Of a DNA stretch of 33,118 nucleotides, positions 15,472-25,147 are shown one piece after another. The DNA comes from Candidatus Ozemobacteraceae bacterium (GTDB lineage: Bacteria; Muiribacteriota; Ozemobacteria; Ozemobacterales; Ozemobacteraceae). Where the stretch lies: positions 1 to 33,118 of the forward strand of contig DAOSOK010000049.1 of NCBI GenBank assembly GCA_035373905.1, given 5' to 3'. The position numbers were made by a program, and so were the translations under genes. The number at the start of each line of letters is the position of its first letter. The stretch's first letter is position 1. The notes beneath the pieces are model-generated. The model was not told the origin of the DNA. It ran no database searches and worked only from the letters and a program-made list of their open reading frames with translations.

Positions 15472-17128
15472 GCTTTTCGTGTATTGCACGGAAGCGGCGA
15501 AGCCGCTCGAGATCGCGGCCGTCGAGGATGACCGCCGCGGCGGAACCGCTCATGATGCCGCGTTTCGCAAACACATCGGTGATGACGGCACGATGCTCAC
15601 CGGCGAACTGAGCCGTATCGGCGGCGAGAATCGCGTTGACGCCTTCAGCGAACGTCGGCTCACCGGGATTCAGATACGAGAAGCTCGCGTACACGAGCCG
15701 GTTCGTGATCTCCGGCCCGAGGACCGCCCGGAGATCCCACAGCGCGCATCCCCAGATGCGCCCGTCGTGATGCACCTCGCCGATGATGTCTTCCGGGTAA
15801 TGACGCGTGTCGCGCAGGTCGCGGATCTCCTTCAGTTCGGTCTTCGAGCTGATCCACTCGCCGATGCGGGGTTCGCCGGAGAGGCTGCAGGCGAAATAAT
15901 CGGCCTGGCCCTCGTGCATCGCCCCGGCTTCCTTGCGGTAATACAATTCCACGATCTCGTTGAGCATGCCATGGGAATATTCGTGGTAGATGATCGCTTC
16001 CTCTTTGGCGAAATCGTTGAACCTGTCGCCGTCGCCGAAATACATCTTCCGCTCCTTGGGGCTGTAGAAGGCGTTGTCGAACTTCGTCCTGAAATGGACC
16101 GTCGTCCAGAGAGAAAAATCGAGCTTGTTGAATCCCATGCCCGAAAAGAAATCATGAGCGCGGGTGACGTGATGGTAGGCGTTCACCTCGTCGAAATGCG
16201 TGTCTTCAGGGGCGAATTCATACACGGCCGTGCTGCTGGTGGCTTCGGGTCCCTGCGCGTTCACTGCGTAACAGTAGTCGCCTGCAAGGTCGTTGCGCAT
16301 CAGGTAGGGAAGCTCGACGCGTTCGAGATCGCCCGCAAGCGGATGATGCGGGTAGGCCAGGCCCTGGCCGGAAAAGAAGAACATCTGGTTCCGGCGGTCG
16401 AGCTCGCGGCCGGTTTCGGCGTCGATCAGCACCACCCAGTCTCCGAGCGGCTCCGCGGCCGGAATGCCGACTTCCCAGGCCTGAAGGGTTTCGTCGCCCC
16501 GGCAGCATATCAGTCGGGCGGCGGTCGGCCTTCCCCGAACGTCGCGGACGCCGAGATGCCGGCGTGCAGCCGCTATCGCCTCCCGCTCGCCCAGAACGAG
16601 ACGGTTCGCGGGTTCGGACGTATCGGGCACGGAGCCGTTGGCGAGAACGACTTCGCCGGCTCGGTTCATGTGAATGGAAATGTCCGAACCCTCGACCGGC
16701 ACTTCCTGAAGTGCCACCTTGAAAAACACATGGCTGGAGGCCGCATCTTCGACCACCTTCACGGTATCGAGACGTGCCCCGCCACGTTCAAGCCGAAGGT
16801 TGAACAGCCGGGCATGCCCTTCGACGAACCGCCGGGCAATCGCCTCGGGCATGCCGCGAACCGGTTTTGAAAGGCGCCCGAAAAGGCTTCGCACGGCCTT
16901 TCCGTCCTCCGACGCGACCGCGCGGACGAGGCCGGCGGACAAGTCGTCCGATACGACGATCGCTTCGGCGAGAAGCGGTGCCATCGATCCTCCTGCGAGG
17001 GCCTCGCCCCTTCGCGACTCCGAGACAGGCGTCGTGGGCGATTGCAGAAAGGCGGCGGCGGGAACGGAAACCGAGACAACGGCACAGATGGCCGCGAAGA
17101 CGAGAAGATTCCGAGAGCCCGTTTTCAT
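15467..17128 (-). CDS. Exported zinc metallopeptidase with FTP propeptide, fungalysin/thermolysin-like
   Basis: The 553-residue product starts at ATG 17128, with AAGGA six bases upstream, and has a signal peptide cleaved after PAAA. Residues about 65-145 match an FTP inhibitory propeptide (ARRFVEGHARLFNL, then FFKVALQEVPVEGSDISIHM). About 155-225 is PepSY-like (EREAIAAARRHLGV, then WVVLIDAETGREL). The catalytic part has YHEYSHGM with His382-Glu383-His386 and a downstream Glu406 in MHEGQADYFA. This is the gluzincin pattern of M4/M36 peptidases, which are exported as inactive proenzymes and self-process. The N-terminal half of the catalytic domain has YHHVTRAHDFF, typical of M36. The C-terminal part is short and no cell-wall anchor follows. 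The gene lies downstream of the giant kinase with a 116-bp gap and upstream of the VirK-like gene. Confidence 0.85.
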   Translation of the reverse strand: MKTGSRNLLVFAAICAVVSVSVPAAAFLQSPTTPVSESRRGEALAGGSMAPLLAEAIVVSDDLSAGLVRAVASEDGKAVRSLFGRLSKPVRGMPEAIARRFVEGHARLFNLRLERGGARLDTVKVVEDAASSHVFFKVALQEVPVEGSDISIHMNRAGEVVLANGSVPDTSEPANRLVLGEREAIAAARRHLGVRDVRGRPTAARLICCRGDETLQAWEVGIPAAEPLGDWVVLIDAETGRELDRRNQMFFFSGQGLAYPHHPLAGDLERVELPYLMRNDLAGDYCYAVNAQGPEATSSTAVYEFAPEDTHFDEVNAYHHVTRAHDFFSGMGFNKLDFSLWTTVHFRTKFDNAFYSPKERKMYFGDGDRFNDFAKEEAIIYHEYSHGMLNEIVELYYRKEAGAMHEGQADYFACSLSGEPRIGEWISSKTELKEIRDLRDTRHYPEDIIGEVHHDGRIWGCALWDLRAVLGPEITNRLVYASFSYLNPGEPTFAEGVNAILAADTAQFAGEHRAVITDVFAKRGIMSGSAAAVILDGRDLERLRRFRAIHEKP

Positions 17129-17244
17129 AGTTCGTCCTTCCAAAAATGGGTGGTCGGTCAACCGAACCAGCTGATAACGGGAAAATCCTCGCAGACGTTA
17201 CATACATTTGTTTTTTTTTCACAGGAACACCATCTCAGATCGCA
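17129..17244. other. Spacer between the giant kinase and the metallopeptidase gene
   Basis: A 116-bp gap holds a run of nine T on the plus strand (within 17211-17221) and, on the minus strand, a TTGACC that could be a -35 box without a convincing -10. No hairpin terminator is seen after the kinase stop. The promoter of the metallopeptidase probably lies here, but it cannot be pinned down. Confidence 0.3.
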
Positions 17245-20200
17245 TCATCGTTTCGGGATGCAACACTGGTTTTCCAGAGGGAAATGCACATGAAACGTCG
17301 TTCCGTGCCCGGGCCTGGTTTCGACCACAATCCCGCCGTCGTGCTGTTTCACGATGCCGAAGACGGAAGGCAGTCCGAGACCGGTGCCCTGCCCGGCGGG
17401 TTTCGTCGTGAAGAACGGCTCGTAGATCCTGGCCAGCGTCGAGTCATCCATGCCGATCCCGGTATCGCGAACGGTCACGCGGGCATACCACTCGTCTCGG
17501 GCCCAATCGTATTTCGCGCGGAATGCCGCGTCCGCCCGAAAAGCCGAAAGCACGATCGAGAGACGCCCTCCGTCCGGCATCGCGTCCCGGGCATTCACGA
17601 TGAGATTGACGAGCACGAGATCGATCTGGCCCGGATCACCGCCGATGATCAGCGGGTCAGGGCAGAGATCGGTTTCGATCGCGATCCGCTTCGTCACCAA
17701 CCGGCCGAGGAGCCCCAACGAGTTTCGGAGATGGTCGTTCAAGACGATGGACACATTCTGCGGGGGCTGATTCCGGCTGAAGAGCAGAAGGCGCTTCGTC
17801 AGGTCCGAACCCCGTTCGACGGCCTGTTTCATATCCCGAAGAATCTTGAGTTCTTCAGGATCGGGGTTCCTGAAGAGAAGAATTTCGGCACAGGCCGCCA
17901 CGACCTGGAGAAGATTGTTGAAATCATGGGCCACGCCTCCAGCGAGTCGACCGAGGGCTTCGAGTTTTTCCGACTGTTTCACCCGCTCCGACAACACCTG
18001 CTGTTCCGTCATGTCGATATTGAAGCCGCACATGCGAACCGGCTTGTTTTCGGCATCACGCTCGATGACCTTTCCGATCGCGAGAACGGTCGTCCAGCCT
18101 CCCGCCTTCGATCGCATGCGATACGTGTTTTCATACTGGCCGCTTTTGCCATCGAGGTGCTCCTGCACCTTCGAGATCGTCTTCGCCCGGTCGTCATCGT
18201 GAATTTGGGCCGACCACCAGTCGAACGTCGGAACGATTTCATCCGGATCGTATCCGAGCATCGTCGACCATCGCTCGTTCACGTCGAGCGCGTTCGTCCG
18301 GATATCCCAGTTCCAGAACGCGAGATTCGCCGCCTGGATTGCCAGCGAGAGGCGTTCCTTGTCCTCGTTCGACTCGGCGAGAAGCCGCTCGTTCTCGGTG
18401 AAGGCGAGCGCCTGTGAACTCAGAATCGATGGCCACAGGAGCCTGTCGATCGAGAAGGCGTCTTTCGCGAAGGCGTTTTCGAAATACGCGACCCCCGTCA
18501 GGGTGTCCCCGAACCCGATCGGGATGCAGGCGAAGGATTTCGCATTCGACACGTTCCAGTACGGATCGCTCGGAAACGTTTTGGGCGGGCAGTCCCGCTC
18601 GACGATCCGTTCTCCGGTTCTGAGAACGTAGTTCACGACGCTCTCCGGGAAACGGCCGTCTTCCGGAAGGGGGTTGCCGGCTGTTTCCGCGCCCTGCCAT
18701 GCGGCCGCCGGCAGCGGCGTGTTCCCGGAGACGCGGAAAACGATCACTCGTCCGGCGCCAGAGAACATGGCGGCAAGCTGGAGCAGGGCCGTCCGGTCCG
18801 AATGGCTGCCCGGCGGAAGATCCGGTTTCGCCGGCGTCGGAGCGAGGGGCGAGCCGAAGATCGCATGGATTTCCGGAATGTGGAAACCGCGAAGTTTCGC
18901 TTCCGCCCCCCACGAGCGATAGGCCTGTTCGGCCCGGCTTTCGTAGGCTTCGGCCGCGAACACGAGGCGCTCGGCTCTCAGCATCCCGCCCATCCGTTCG
19001 CAGGCCAGCGCCTCGATATGCGGGAACTGCTGCTTTCGCGCTTCATGAATCGCAAGATCGTACAGCCGGCCGGCTTCGACGATCTCCCCCGTCAGCCTCG
19101 ACCGTTCGGCCGAAACGAGGGCCAGGCGGCCGGAGAAGTTCTCGGGGCAGGAATCCGACCAGTGCCGGAGATGACCGATGCAGTCGGACATCCCCGCGAG
19201 CAGTTCCCGTCGTTCCGGGCCGTCCGGGAGACTGCCGGCTTTCGCGGCGAGGATCAGGCCGCGGAAGAAGACGTAGATCGTCACTTCCATGTTCCAGCGG
19301 TCGGAGTATTCTATTTCGTCAGCTATCTTTAATGTCTCGAAGGCTTCGTCGTATCGGCCGAGGAGATACCGCGACGCCATTTTCCAGATGTAGTACCAGA
19401 AGATCATCAGGATCATCTGGCTGCCGGAAATGCGCTTTTCGAAAGCAGCCTCGTCGAAGTCGTCCCCGTTGAGGGTTCCCGCGGGAGCGGTCTTTCCCTG
19501 CATGGCCAGCACGAACCTCCGCTGGCTGGTGAGGATCGCCTCGATGTTCTCGTCGCCCGCGGTTTGGACGAAGGCGAGCAGGCGTTCCGACTCGTTCCAG
19601 ACGTCGTCCAGCGGGTCGCCCGCGATGATCATATTCGTCAGGATATGGTTGCAGGCGTAGCAGGCATGGATCAGATCGCCGTTTTCGATGCCCGTTTTGA
19701 ATGCCTGGTCGAGATAGGCCCGATCGGTACGAAGGGGTTGCCGGTAGAAATTCACGATATCGCCGAAAAACAGGCATGCCTTGGCATACAGGCCGCCGAT
19801 ATTCCGGGAGACGACCAGGTCGTAGCCGGCCTTCGCGTATTCGAAACCTTCCTGATACCTCGCATACCGGCGGTCGACCAGCATCATCCCCCACCAGATG
19901 AATGCGTAGGCGGACTCGCGGGCAATCCCGCATTTGAGACTCCGCTCGACCATCCAGGCCACGATCCCGTGCATCAGATGCTGCTGGTAAAACTGCGCCG
20001 GGAGGATCATCGTCGCGAGGATATCGAGAACCGCCTCCAGCACGTCGTCATTCATGTCCGGCAGATCGAGCAGGTCCGGATGCGTCATCGCCTTCCGGGC
20101 TTCGTCGACGACCTCGATCCAGTGCGTCATGTCGGCTTCGAATGTATTTGTCGTTATATTGTATCCGGTATCTCCGAGAGCCTCGAACCCGAGGTTCAGG

Positions 20201-22668
20201 GCCCCAAGCATGTCGCCCTGGGTCACGGAAATATTGCAGAGCAGACGCCAGGCTCCGGCCTTTTCGAGGAACGAGCGGCCCGTGCGCACCAGGCGATCGA
20301 GGGTCCTGACGGCCTGGTCGGGTTTTCCGGCGAGATACTGCGCTTCGCCCATGAGAAGATGCAGCTCGCGGCTCGTATCGACGAATTCGGCGGATTCGCC
20401 GAACGGCTCGAGAAGGCTCAGAGCACAGGTCGAGTATGAAATGGTCGCGAGCGGGGCGGCCGTCGTTCGCGCCGATACGGCGGCTTCCGTGAGGAGATGG
20501 ATCCAGGCGTGCCGCTCCCGGTCGGATGCCGGTTGGAGTCCGGGCCTGAGAAGATACGCGGCCGCCGAGAACAGGGCCCCGGCCGTTCCGTCGTATTCGC
20601 TGACCATGGCTCGCGCGACAGCCAGGTGCATGTCGCCGGTCACCTCGGGCGCCAGAAGAAGAACGGCCGCCTGTTGAATGCGGTCGTGAGCGAACCGGAA
20701 CCGGCTGCCGCCGGCCGAGACGAGAAATCCCTCGTGCCTGAGGCCGCGCAGAATCTCGTTCGTTTCGGCCGATGCCGTTCTCATCGCGGTCTGAAAGGTG
20801 TTCGTGTCGAACTCGTTCCCGAAACACCCGGCAATCTCGATGGCGCGACGGGATGCGTCGGGAAGAGCGGAAAGTCGTTGGCAGAGGAGATCGACGACAC
20901 TTCCGGCTTGGTTCATCGACTCGATCGCGGCGAGATTCCACTGCCACGAACCGTCTGAAAACGTCAGATTCCCGTCGGTTTTCAGCTTCTCGAAGAATTG
21001 CCTGAGATGAAACGGATTTCCGCCGGTACGGGCGTGTGCGAGTTCGGCGATCCGGTGGACCTCCCGAACATCCTGTCCGAATGAGCTTCGCAACAACTGC
21101 CGCACATCTTCGATATCGAGATCGTTCATCTTCAGCTCGACCGGGGCCTCTTCCCCGGTCGGCAATGCGGTGAGAATCTCAGGAAAGGCCGCCGTGTGCG
21201 AGGTGTCCTCGGTTCGGTAGGCGAGAACCAGGAACGGGCCCTGGCCCCTGTTTTCCTTGTCATGCAGGAGAGCGGAAAGGATATCTGAGCTGAGTCGATC
21301 GATCCACTGGACGTCATCAAAAAAGAGAAACAATGGCCGTTCCCGGCTCGAACAGACCTTGAAGAAAACGCTCCAGGCACGGATGGTTCGGCCTTTCACC
21401 TCGGTGGGATCGAACCCCGCCGGACTCTCATGAATCCCGAGGAGTTTTTCGAGTAACGGGACATGGGATGTGAGAAAGCACGCGTTCTTCCCGAGCGTCT
21501 GGAGAAGCCGCTCCTTCCAGGCTACCACCCCGCCGCCGGCACCTCCGAGCACATCGCGGCAGATGCCTTCCGCGATCTGGATGAATCCGGCGCCGGGCCG
21601 CTCGAGATGCGCCTGGTCGAATTTGCATCGCGCAAGATATCCCCGCTCCAGAATCTTCGGAAGAAGGCACTGCTGAAAAAACACGGTCTTTCCGCTTCCG
21701 GGCAGTCCGGTGATGAGAAGAGGCGATCGCTGATGCCCGGCATTCATCGCATGAATCCAGCCGAGCCCTTTCTCCGACTCCGCCGAACGGCCGAGGAGTT
21801 CACCGGGCACGGGAAGAGGCGCCGCACGATCGAGGCGCCCCAGCGGAAACTCCGGGATGACTCCTGAACGAACGAACTCGTCACGCATCGCGAGAACATC
21901 TGCAAGAAGACCCTGCGAACTCTGATATCGCTCATCCGGATTCTTGGCCAGCAATTTTTGAACGAGACGGCCTATCTGCGGCTGGCGATCGCAACAGGTG
22001 CCGGCGAGAGCCGGAACAGGCAGGGCGATGTGAACATGGGAACATTCGAGCATCGTCCGCGGAAGGAACGGCGGTTTTCCCGCGATGAGCTCGTAGATGA
22101 TCGCTCCGACGGCATACAGATCGGATCTGCGATCGACGTGCGGTGATTCCGTTCTGACCTGTTCGGGTGACAGGTAGGGCCAGCACTCGGGTTCGAGCGG
22201 CATTTCCCGGGTTTCGAACAATCTCCTGCGATCTTCGTCCCTGAAGGCGATCCCGGAAAACCGCGTCGTTCCGTCGGCATGGTTAAACCAGATCCTGGCG
22301 GGATTCAGCCGACCATGGACGAATCCGGATGAGTGAAGGGCATCGAGAGCGGAAATGACGCTGACGGCAATATTGAGAACCTGCAACGCCGGCAAGGGCT
22401 TTCCGCAGATCGTGGCGAGAAGAACACCCAGGGGATGATCCGATGCGAGGATGGGGCCCGTTTCCGTTTCGTGAAGACTCTCGGGAACGATCAGCTCGGG
22501 CGGGGCATCCGAAGGCCGGCTCATGAAAAGGCGCCGGAGTCCCAGGGCTTCCTCGGATGCGAGAGATTCCGACCTCGCGGCCATCTCGAACATCAATCGC
22601 CTGTTGTCGGAGCCGACCACGGGCGATCCTGAGGGAAAGCCCCCTCCAGATATCCTCTTCAATGACAA
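17245..22668 (-). CDS. Giant hybrid sensor: pseudokinase, AAA ATPase, helical repeats, GAF, PAS, histidine kinase
   Basis: The frame encodes about 1807 residues. Domain order: a Ser/Thr-kinase C-lobe (to about 270) with HGRLNP at 118-123 in place of HRDLKP and no DFG, so a pseudokinase. Next is an AAA/STAND ATPase with Walker A GLPGSGKT (Lys327) and Walker B LFLFFDDVQW (Asp451-452). A TPR-like helical region spans about 700-1260, GAF about 1265-1420 and PAS about 1440-1550. The histidine kinase has the H-box VAHDFNN (His1581), DTGIGM at 1735, EPFFTTK and GTGLGLPS. No receiver domain follows, so it should signal to an unlinked response regulator. The overall layout is known from cyanobacterial and myxobacterial multi-sensor kinases. 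The start is uncertain. TTG 22668 has no ribosome binding site, and a kinase N-lobe-like sequence lies in another frame from GTG 22693, suggesting an indel near 22550-22570. Confidence 0.85.
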   Translation of the reverse strand: MSLKRISGGGFPSGSPVVGSDNRRLMFEMAARSESLASEEALGLRRLFMSRPSDAPPELIVPESLHETETGPILASDHPLGVLLATICGKPLPALQVLNIAVSVISALDALHSSGFVHGRLNPARIWFNHADGTTRFSGIAFRDEDRRRLFETREMPLEPECWPYLSPEQVRTESPHVDRRSDLYAVGAIIYELIAGKPPFLPRTMLECSHVHIALPVPALAGTCCDRQPQIGRLVQKLLAKNPDERYQSSQGLLADVLAMRDEFVRSGVIPEFPLGRLDRAAPLPVPGELLGRSAESEKGLGWIHAMNAGHQRSPLLITGLPGSGKTVFFQQCLLPKILERGYLARCKFDQAHLERPGAGFIQIAEGICRDVLGGAGGGVVAWKERLLQTLGKNACFLTSHVPLLEKLLGIHESPAGFDPTEVKGRTIRAWSVFFKVCSSRERPLFLFFDDVQWIDRLSSDILSALLHDKENRGQGPFLVLAYRTEDTSHTAAFPEILTALPTGEEAPVELKMNDLDIEDVRQLLRSSFGQDVREVHRIAELAHARTGGNPFHLRQFFEKLKTDGNLTFSDGSWQWNLAAIESMNQAGSVVDLLCQRLSALPDASRRAIEIAGCFGNEFDTNTFQTAMRTASAETNEILRGLRHEGFLVSAGGSRFRFAHDRIQQAAVLLLAPEVTGDMHLAVARAMVSEYDGTAGALFSAAAYLLRPGLQPASDRERHAWIHLLTEAAVSARTTAAPLATISYSTCALSLLEPFGESAEFVDTSRELHLLMGEAQYLAGKPDQAVRTLDRLVRTGRSFLEKAGAWRLLCNISVTQGDMLGALNLGFEALGDTGYNITTNTFEADMTHWIEVVDEARKAMTHPDLLDLPDMNDDVLEAVLDILATMILPAQFYQQHLMHGIVAWMVERSLKCGIARESAYAFIWWGMMLVDRRYARYQEGFEYAKAGYDLVVSRNIGGLYAKACLFFGDIVNFYRQPLRTDRAYLDQAFKTGIENGDLIHACYACNHILTNMIIAGDPLDDVWNESERLLAFVQTAGDENIEAILTSQRRFVLAMQGKTAPAGTLNGDDFDEAAFEKRISGSQMILMIFWYYIWKMASRYLLGRYDEAFETLKIADEIEYSDRWNMEVTIYVFFRGLILAAKAGSLPDGPERRELLAGMSDCIGHLRHWSDSCPENFSGRLALVSAERSRLTGEIVEAGRLYDLAIHEARKQQFPHIEALACERMGGMLRAERLVFAAEAYESRAEQAYRSWGAEAKLRGFHIPEIHAIFGSPLAPTPAKPDLPPGSHSDRTALLQLAAMFSGAGRVIVFRVSGNTPLPAAAWQGAETAGNPLPEDGRFPESVVNYVLRTGERIVERDCPPKTFPSDPYWNVSNAKSFACIPIGFGDTLTGVAYFENAFAKDAFSIDRLLWPSILSSQALAFTENERLLAESNEDKERLSLAIQAANLAFWNWDIRTNALDVNERWSTMLGYDPDEIVPTFDWWSAQIHDDDRAKTISKVQEHLDGKSGQYENTYRMRSKAGGWTTVLAIGKVIERDAENKPVRMCGFNIDMTEQQVLSERVKQSEKLEALGRLAGGVAHDFNNLLQVVAACAEILLFRNPDPEELKILRDMKQAVERGSDLTKRLLLFSRNQPPQNVSIVLNDHLRNSLGLLGRLVTKRIAIETDLCPDPLIIGGDPGQIDLVLVNLIVNARDAMPDGGRLSIVLSAFRADAAFRAKYDWARDEWYARVTVRDTGIGMDDSTLARIYEPFFTTKPAGQGTGLGLPSVFGIVKQHDGGIVVETRPGHGTTFHVHFPLENQCCIPKR

Positions 22669-22849
22669 ATTCTTGTGTCTGAATCTGCTTCACGCTCTTA
22701 TCGGAAACGGTACCTGAGAATTTCCATCGAGGCAAGAACGAAAATGTCCGTATCTGCGTTACAGGATTTTTTCCGAACGTCGAACGTGTATTGTTCCCGT
22801 TCTGGATTCCTGCTGGTCGAAAGCGGCTTTGCCGGCTCCCGCGCCCTGT
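22669..22849. other. Spacer upstream of the giant kinase, containing an out-of-frame N-lobe-like stretch
   Basis: The 181-bp gap between the clostripain-like gene and the kinase frame includes a minus-strand frame beginning at GTG 22693 that runs into the kinase region in a different phase. The bases from 22694 to 22849 hold no gene. A TTCGAC and TAACGC pair with 17-bp spacing on the minus strand is a poor promoter candidate, and a 4-bp CGGC/GCCG hairpin is too weak for a terminator. Confidence 0.35.
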
Positions 22850-25147
22850 CTATTCGTCTTCCGGCGGTGGTTCGGGAAGGATCGGCTCGAAGACGATCGA
22901 GGAGGAGGAGACGACGATCCTGGCAACGGCGAAACTGGCGCCGGGTGAAACCGGTTCGCCGGTGATGACCGTCGACGTCGCGATCGTGGAAAGGCGCAGC
23001 AGGGGAACGGCGGTTCCGCTTCTCGAGGAGACGGCGACGTGGTAGACGCCGGGCAGAACAGCGCGGACGGCCGACCACGTTTCCTCCGGCAGGCCCGACT
23101 GGTTCGAATCGGGGCTGAACCGGCCGTTCGGCGACTCGGCGCCGGCGGCGGCCGTGTACCAGATCATCCGTTCGGGGTCGCCGGCGTTGCCCGGATCGGG
23201 CTCGCCGATGTACAGATCGAGGTCGGCGCCGCTCGGCCAGGTGAGCTTCACGAACAGGTTCCGTCCGTCGACCGGCGAGATATGCCCGACTTCGTTCATG
23301 GCGGCAAGCACCTCGTCCCACTCGGTCGCGCTCGCGAGGGCGAGATCGGCGTACCGCATCTTCCCGTTCGGGCCGAGATATCCTGCGTATTCTCCGGGGC
23401 CGGGGAACGCGATCGAGAGGCCTGTCGCACGCCGGTACCGGTCGCCGAATCTCACCGTGACGGGAACGGGAACCGACGTCGATATATAATGCGTCATATT
23501 ATCAGCGGCGATGTTCGCGTTCGGGAACGTCGTCCGCAGGTTCGACACGAGGTCCAGCAGATCGCGGTGGTCAGGGAACTCGAACGCCTGGATCAGGTAT
23601 CGTTCGGAGCCGGTCAGGCCGTAGGACGCATCGACGAGAGCCTCGCGGGTCCCGACGAGAGCGTTGAGATTGAGCGGCAGGTCGGCCCTGATCGCGGATG
23701 CCCAGGCGGCGAAGCGCGTCACGAGGCCCGGGATTCTGGCCATGTCGACCACCGACATCGTTCCCGAATACCGGCCGGCGAGCGGAGCGGCTTCGTATGC
23801 GCTCTTGAAGGCGGAGGCGGCCGTGCGGCCGAAGGAGAGGCCGTCCGAGGGCACGGCCGCGGACAGGCTGTTGAACAGCGTTTCGTAATTCCAGCCCGGG
23901 GCCGGCTCGTTCGCCTGGGAGAACGCGAGATACGACGCGTGGCCCTGGAGCTGGACGGCGATCTCGAGCATGCCCATCAGGCAGGCATCGAGGCCCAGGA
24001 AGTCGAGCGGGCGGAAGCCGCCGGGAACCTTCGTTCCGTAGGCAAGCGCCGTCTGCAGGGCGGGAATGTCCATCATCGCTGACGCCGAATCATCCGATAT
24101 AATAGCTGATCGTATTGATCCCGGGCGCCAGCCGGTGCCGTGGGAGGCGATGACGAGGGCCATCCGCCGAGCCGGGAACGCCCGGTAGCCCCAGGAGATG
24201 AAATCGGCCAGAACCGAGGGATCGGCCGCGTTCACGCCGGCGGTCTTGCCCAGCTCCGTCGTTTTCCCCTTCCCGAGCAGCATTCTGCGGGTTCCGAGCG
24301 CCGTGTCCTCGTTCTGGACGATCACGGCCGTGTTCGCGGGCGGACCGGCCCGTTTCATTTCCTCGATGTCCTCTTCGAGGACGTTCGACAGGCTGTTGTC
24401 GCCGCCCTGGTAGACGAGGATCGTCCATTCGCGGGGATAAAAGCCGCGCTGCGCCGCGTCGAGGGCATCGGCCGCGGCATCGACGGCGGAACGCACATCG
24501 GCGACATCATCGAGCCGGGTTCCGCCGGTGATCTTTTCGGGATGCTTTTCGAGAACATCGGTGATGGCGAGAACGACGCCGTGGATCTCCCCGTCCGTGA
24601 TCTGGGTCGGATCGATCCGCCTGCCGTACCGGTCGCGAAGGGTGCGCGCGATGAACGAGCGGGCCGTCGAGTAGACGGTGATGCTTGCCTGCTTCGTGCC
24701 GAACAACCCGGACGCGTCGGCCGCCATCCACTCGAGGATGAAGCCGGAATGCCCGCTATGCTTCGCTCGCAGAACGATCTGGTCGCGGATCGTCATCGAG
24801 GCGATCGAGAATGTCCCGGTCTTCCCCGCCGTCGCCGCGTTCGCCGGATCGTCCTCGACGGTGATCCGGAAGACGCTCAGATCGAGCATCGCGCTCCTGA
24901 CCGTTCCGCGGACCGAGCCGCCGTCGATCGAAAGGACGCCGCCGAGGCTGGTGTGAAGGGCGACGTCGCCGATATCGATCGAGCCGGCGACGGAAAAGTT
25001 CGTCGGAATCGGATACGAGAACGGCGGCAGTCCGCCCGACTGGCCCGAGCAGCCGGTCATCAGCGTAACGACCACCGCAAACGCCGCCGCGAGGGCGAAG
25101 CGCGCGAGAGATCCGGTGCGGCCCGTTACGATCCTTGGCCGCAGCAC
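22850..25147 (-). CDS. Clostripain-family (C11) lipoprotein with a C-terminal DUF2135/PPC-like beta domain
   Basis: GTG 25147 is the best start I can find: it overlaps the upstream SEC-C gene by 22 bases and gives RFALAAAFAVVVTLMTGCS, a lipoprotein signal. The product has 765 residues. An N-terminal beta-rich part is followed by the C11 peptidase domain from about residue 270. EWTILVYQGGDNSL is typical of the family start. IASHGTGW carries His336 and LDACLMG carries Cys389, spaced like the catalytic pair of clostripain. C11 enzymes are cysteine peptidases that usually cut after Arg or Lys. The C-terminus (VKLTWPSGADLDLYIGEP, later LPGVYHVAVSS) resembles DUF2135/PPC-type secreted beta domains. 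It ends in a proline/acid-rich tail. Surface anchoring by the lipid is expected. Translation is probably coupled to the upstream gene. Confidence 0.85.
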   Translation of the reverse strand: MLRPRIVTGRTGSLARFALAAAFAVVVTLMTGCSGQSGGLPPFSYPIPTNFSVAGSIDIGDVALHTSLGGVLSIDGGSVRGTVRSAMLDLSVFRITVEDDPANAATAGKTGTFSIASMTIRDQIVLRAKHSGHSGFILEWMAADASGLFGTKQASITVYSTARSFIARTLRDRYGRRIDPTQITDGEIHGVVLAITDVLEKHPEKITGGTRLDDVADVRSAVDAAADALDAAQRGFYPREWTILVYQGGDNSLSNVLEEDIEEMKRAGPPANTAVIVQNEDTALGTRRMLLGKGKTTELGKTAGVNAADPSVLADFISWGYRAFPARRMALVIASHGTGWRPGSIRSAIISDDSASAMMDIPALQTALAYGTKVPGGFRPLDFLGLDACLMGMLEIAVQLQGHASYLAFSQANEPAPGWNYETLFNSLSAAVPSDGLSFGRTAASAFKSAYEAAPLAGRYSGTMSVVDMARIPGLVTRFAAWASAIRADLPLNLNALVGTREALVDASYGLTGSERYLIQAFEFPDHRDLLDLVSNLRTTFPNANIAADNMTHYISTSVPVPVTVRFGDRYRRATGLSIAFPGPGEYAGYLGPNGKMRYADLALASATEWDEVLAAMNEVGHISPVDGRNLFVKLTWPSGADLDLYIGEPDPGNAGDPERMIWYTAAAGAESPNGRFSPDSNQSGLPEETWSAVRAVLPGVYHVAVSSRSGTAVPLLRLSTIATSTVITGEPVSPGASFAVARIVVSSSSIVFEPILPEPPPEDE

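Noticed and set aside
21400..21425. tRNA T-arm-like string (complement reads GGGGTTCGATCCC)
   Set aside because: It lies inside the kinase coding frame (AGFDPTE), and no acceptor, D or anticodon stems are found around it.
23095..23120. GGTTCGAATCGGGG resembling a tRNA T-loop
   Set aside because: It falls in the coding sequence of the clostripain-family gene, and no cloverleaf can be drawn.
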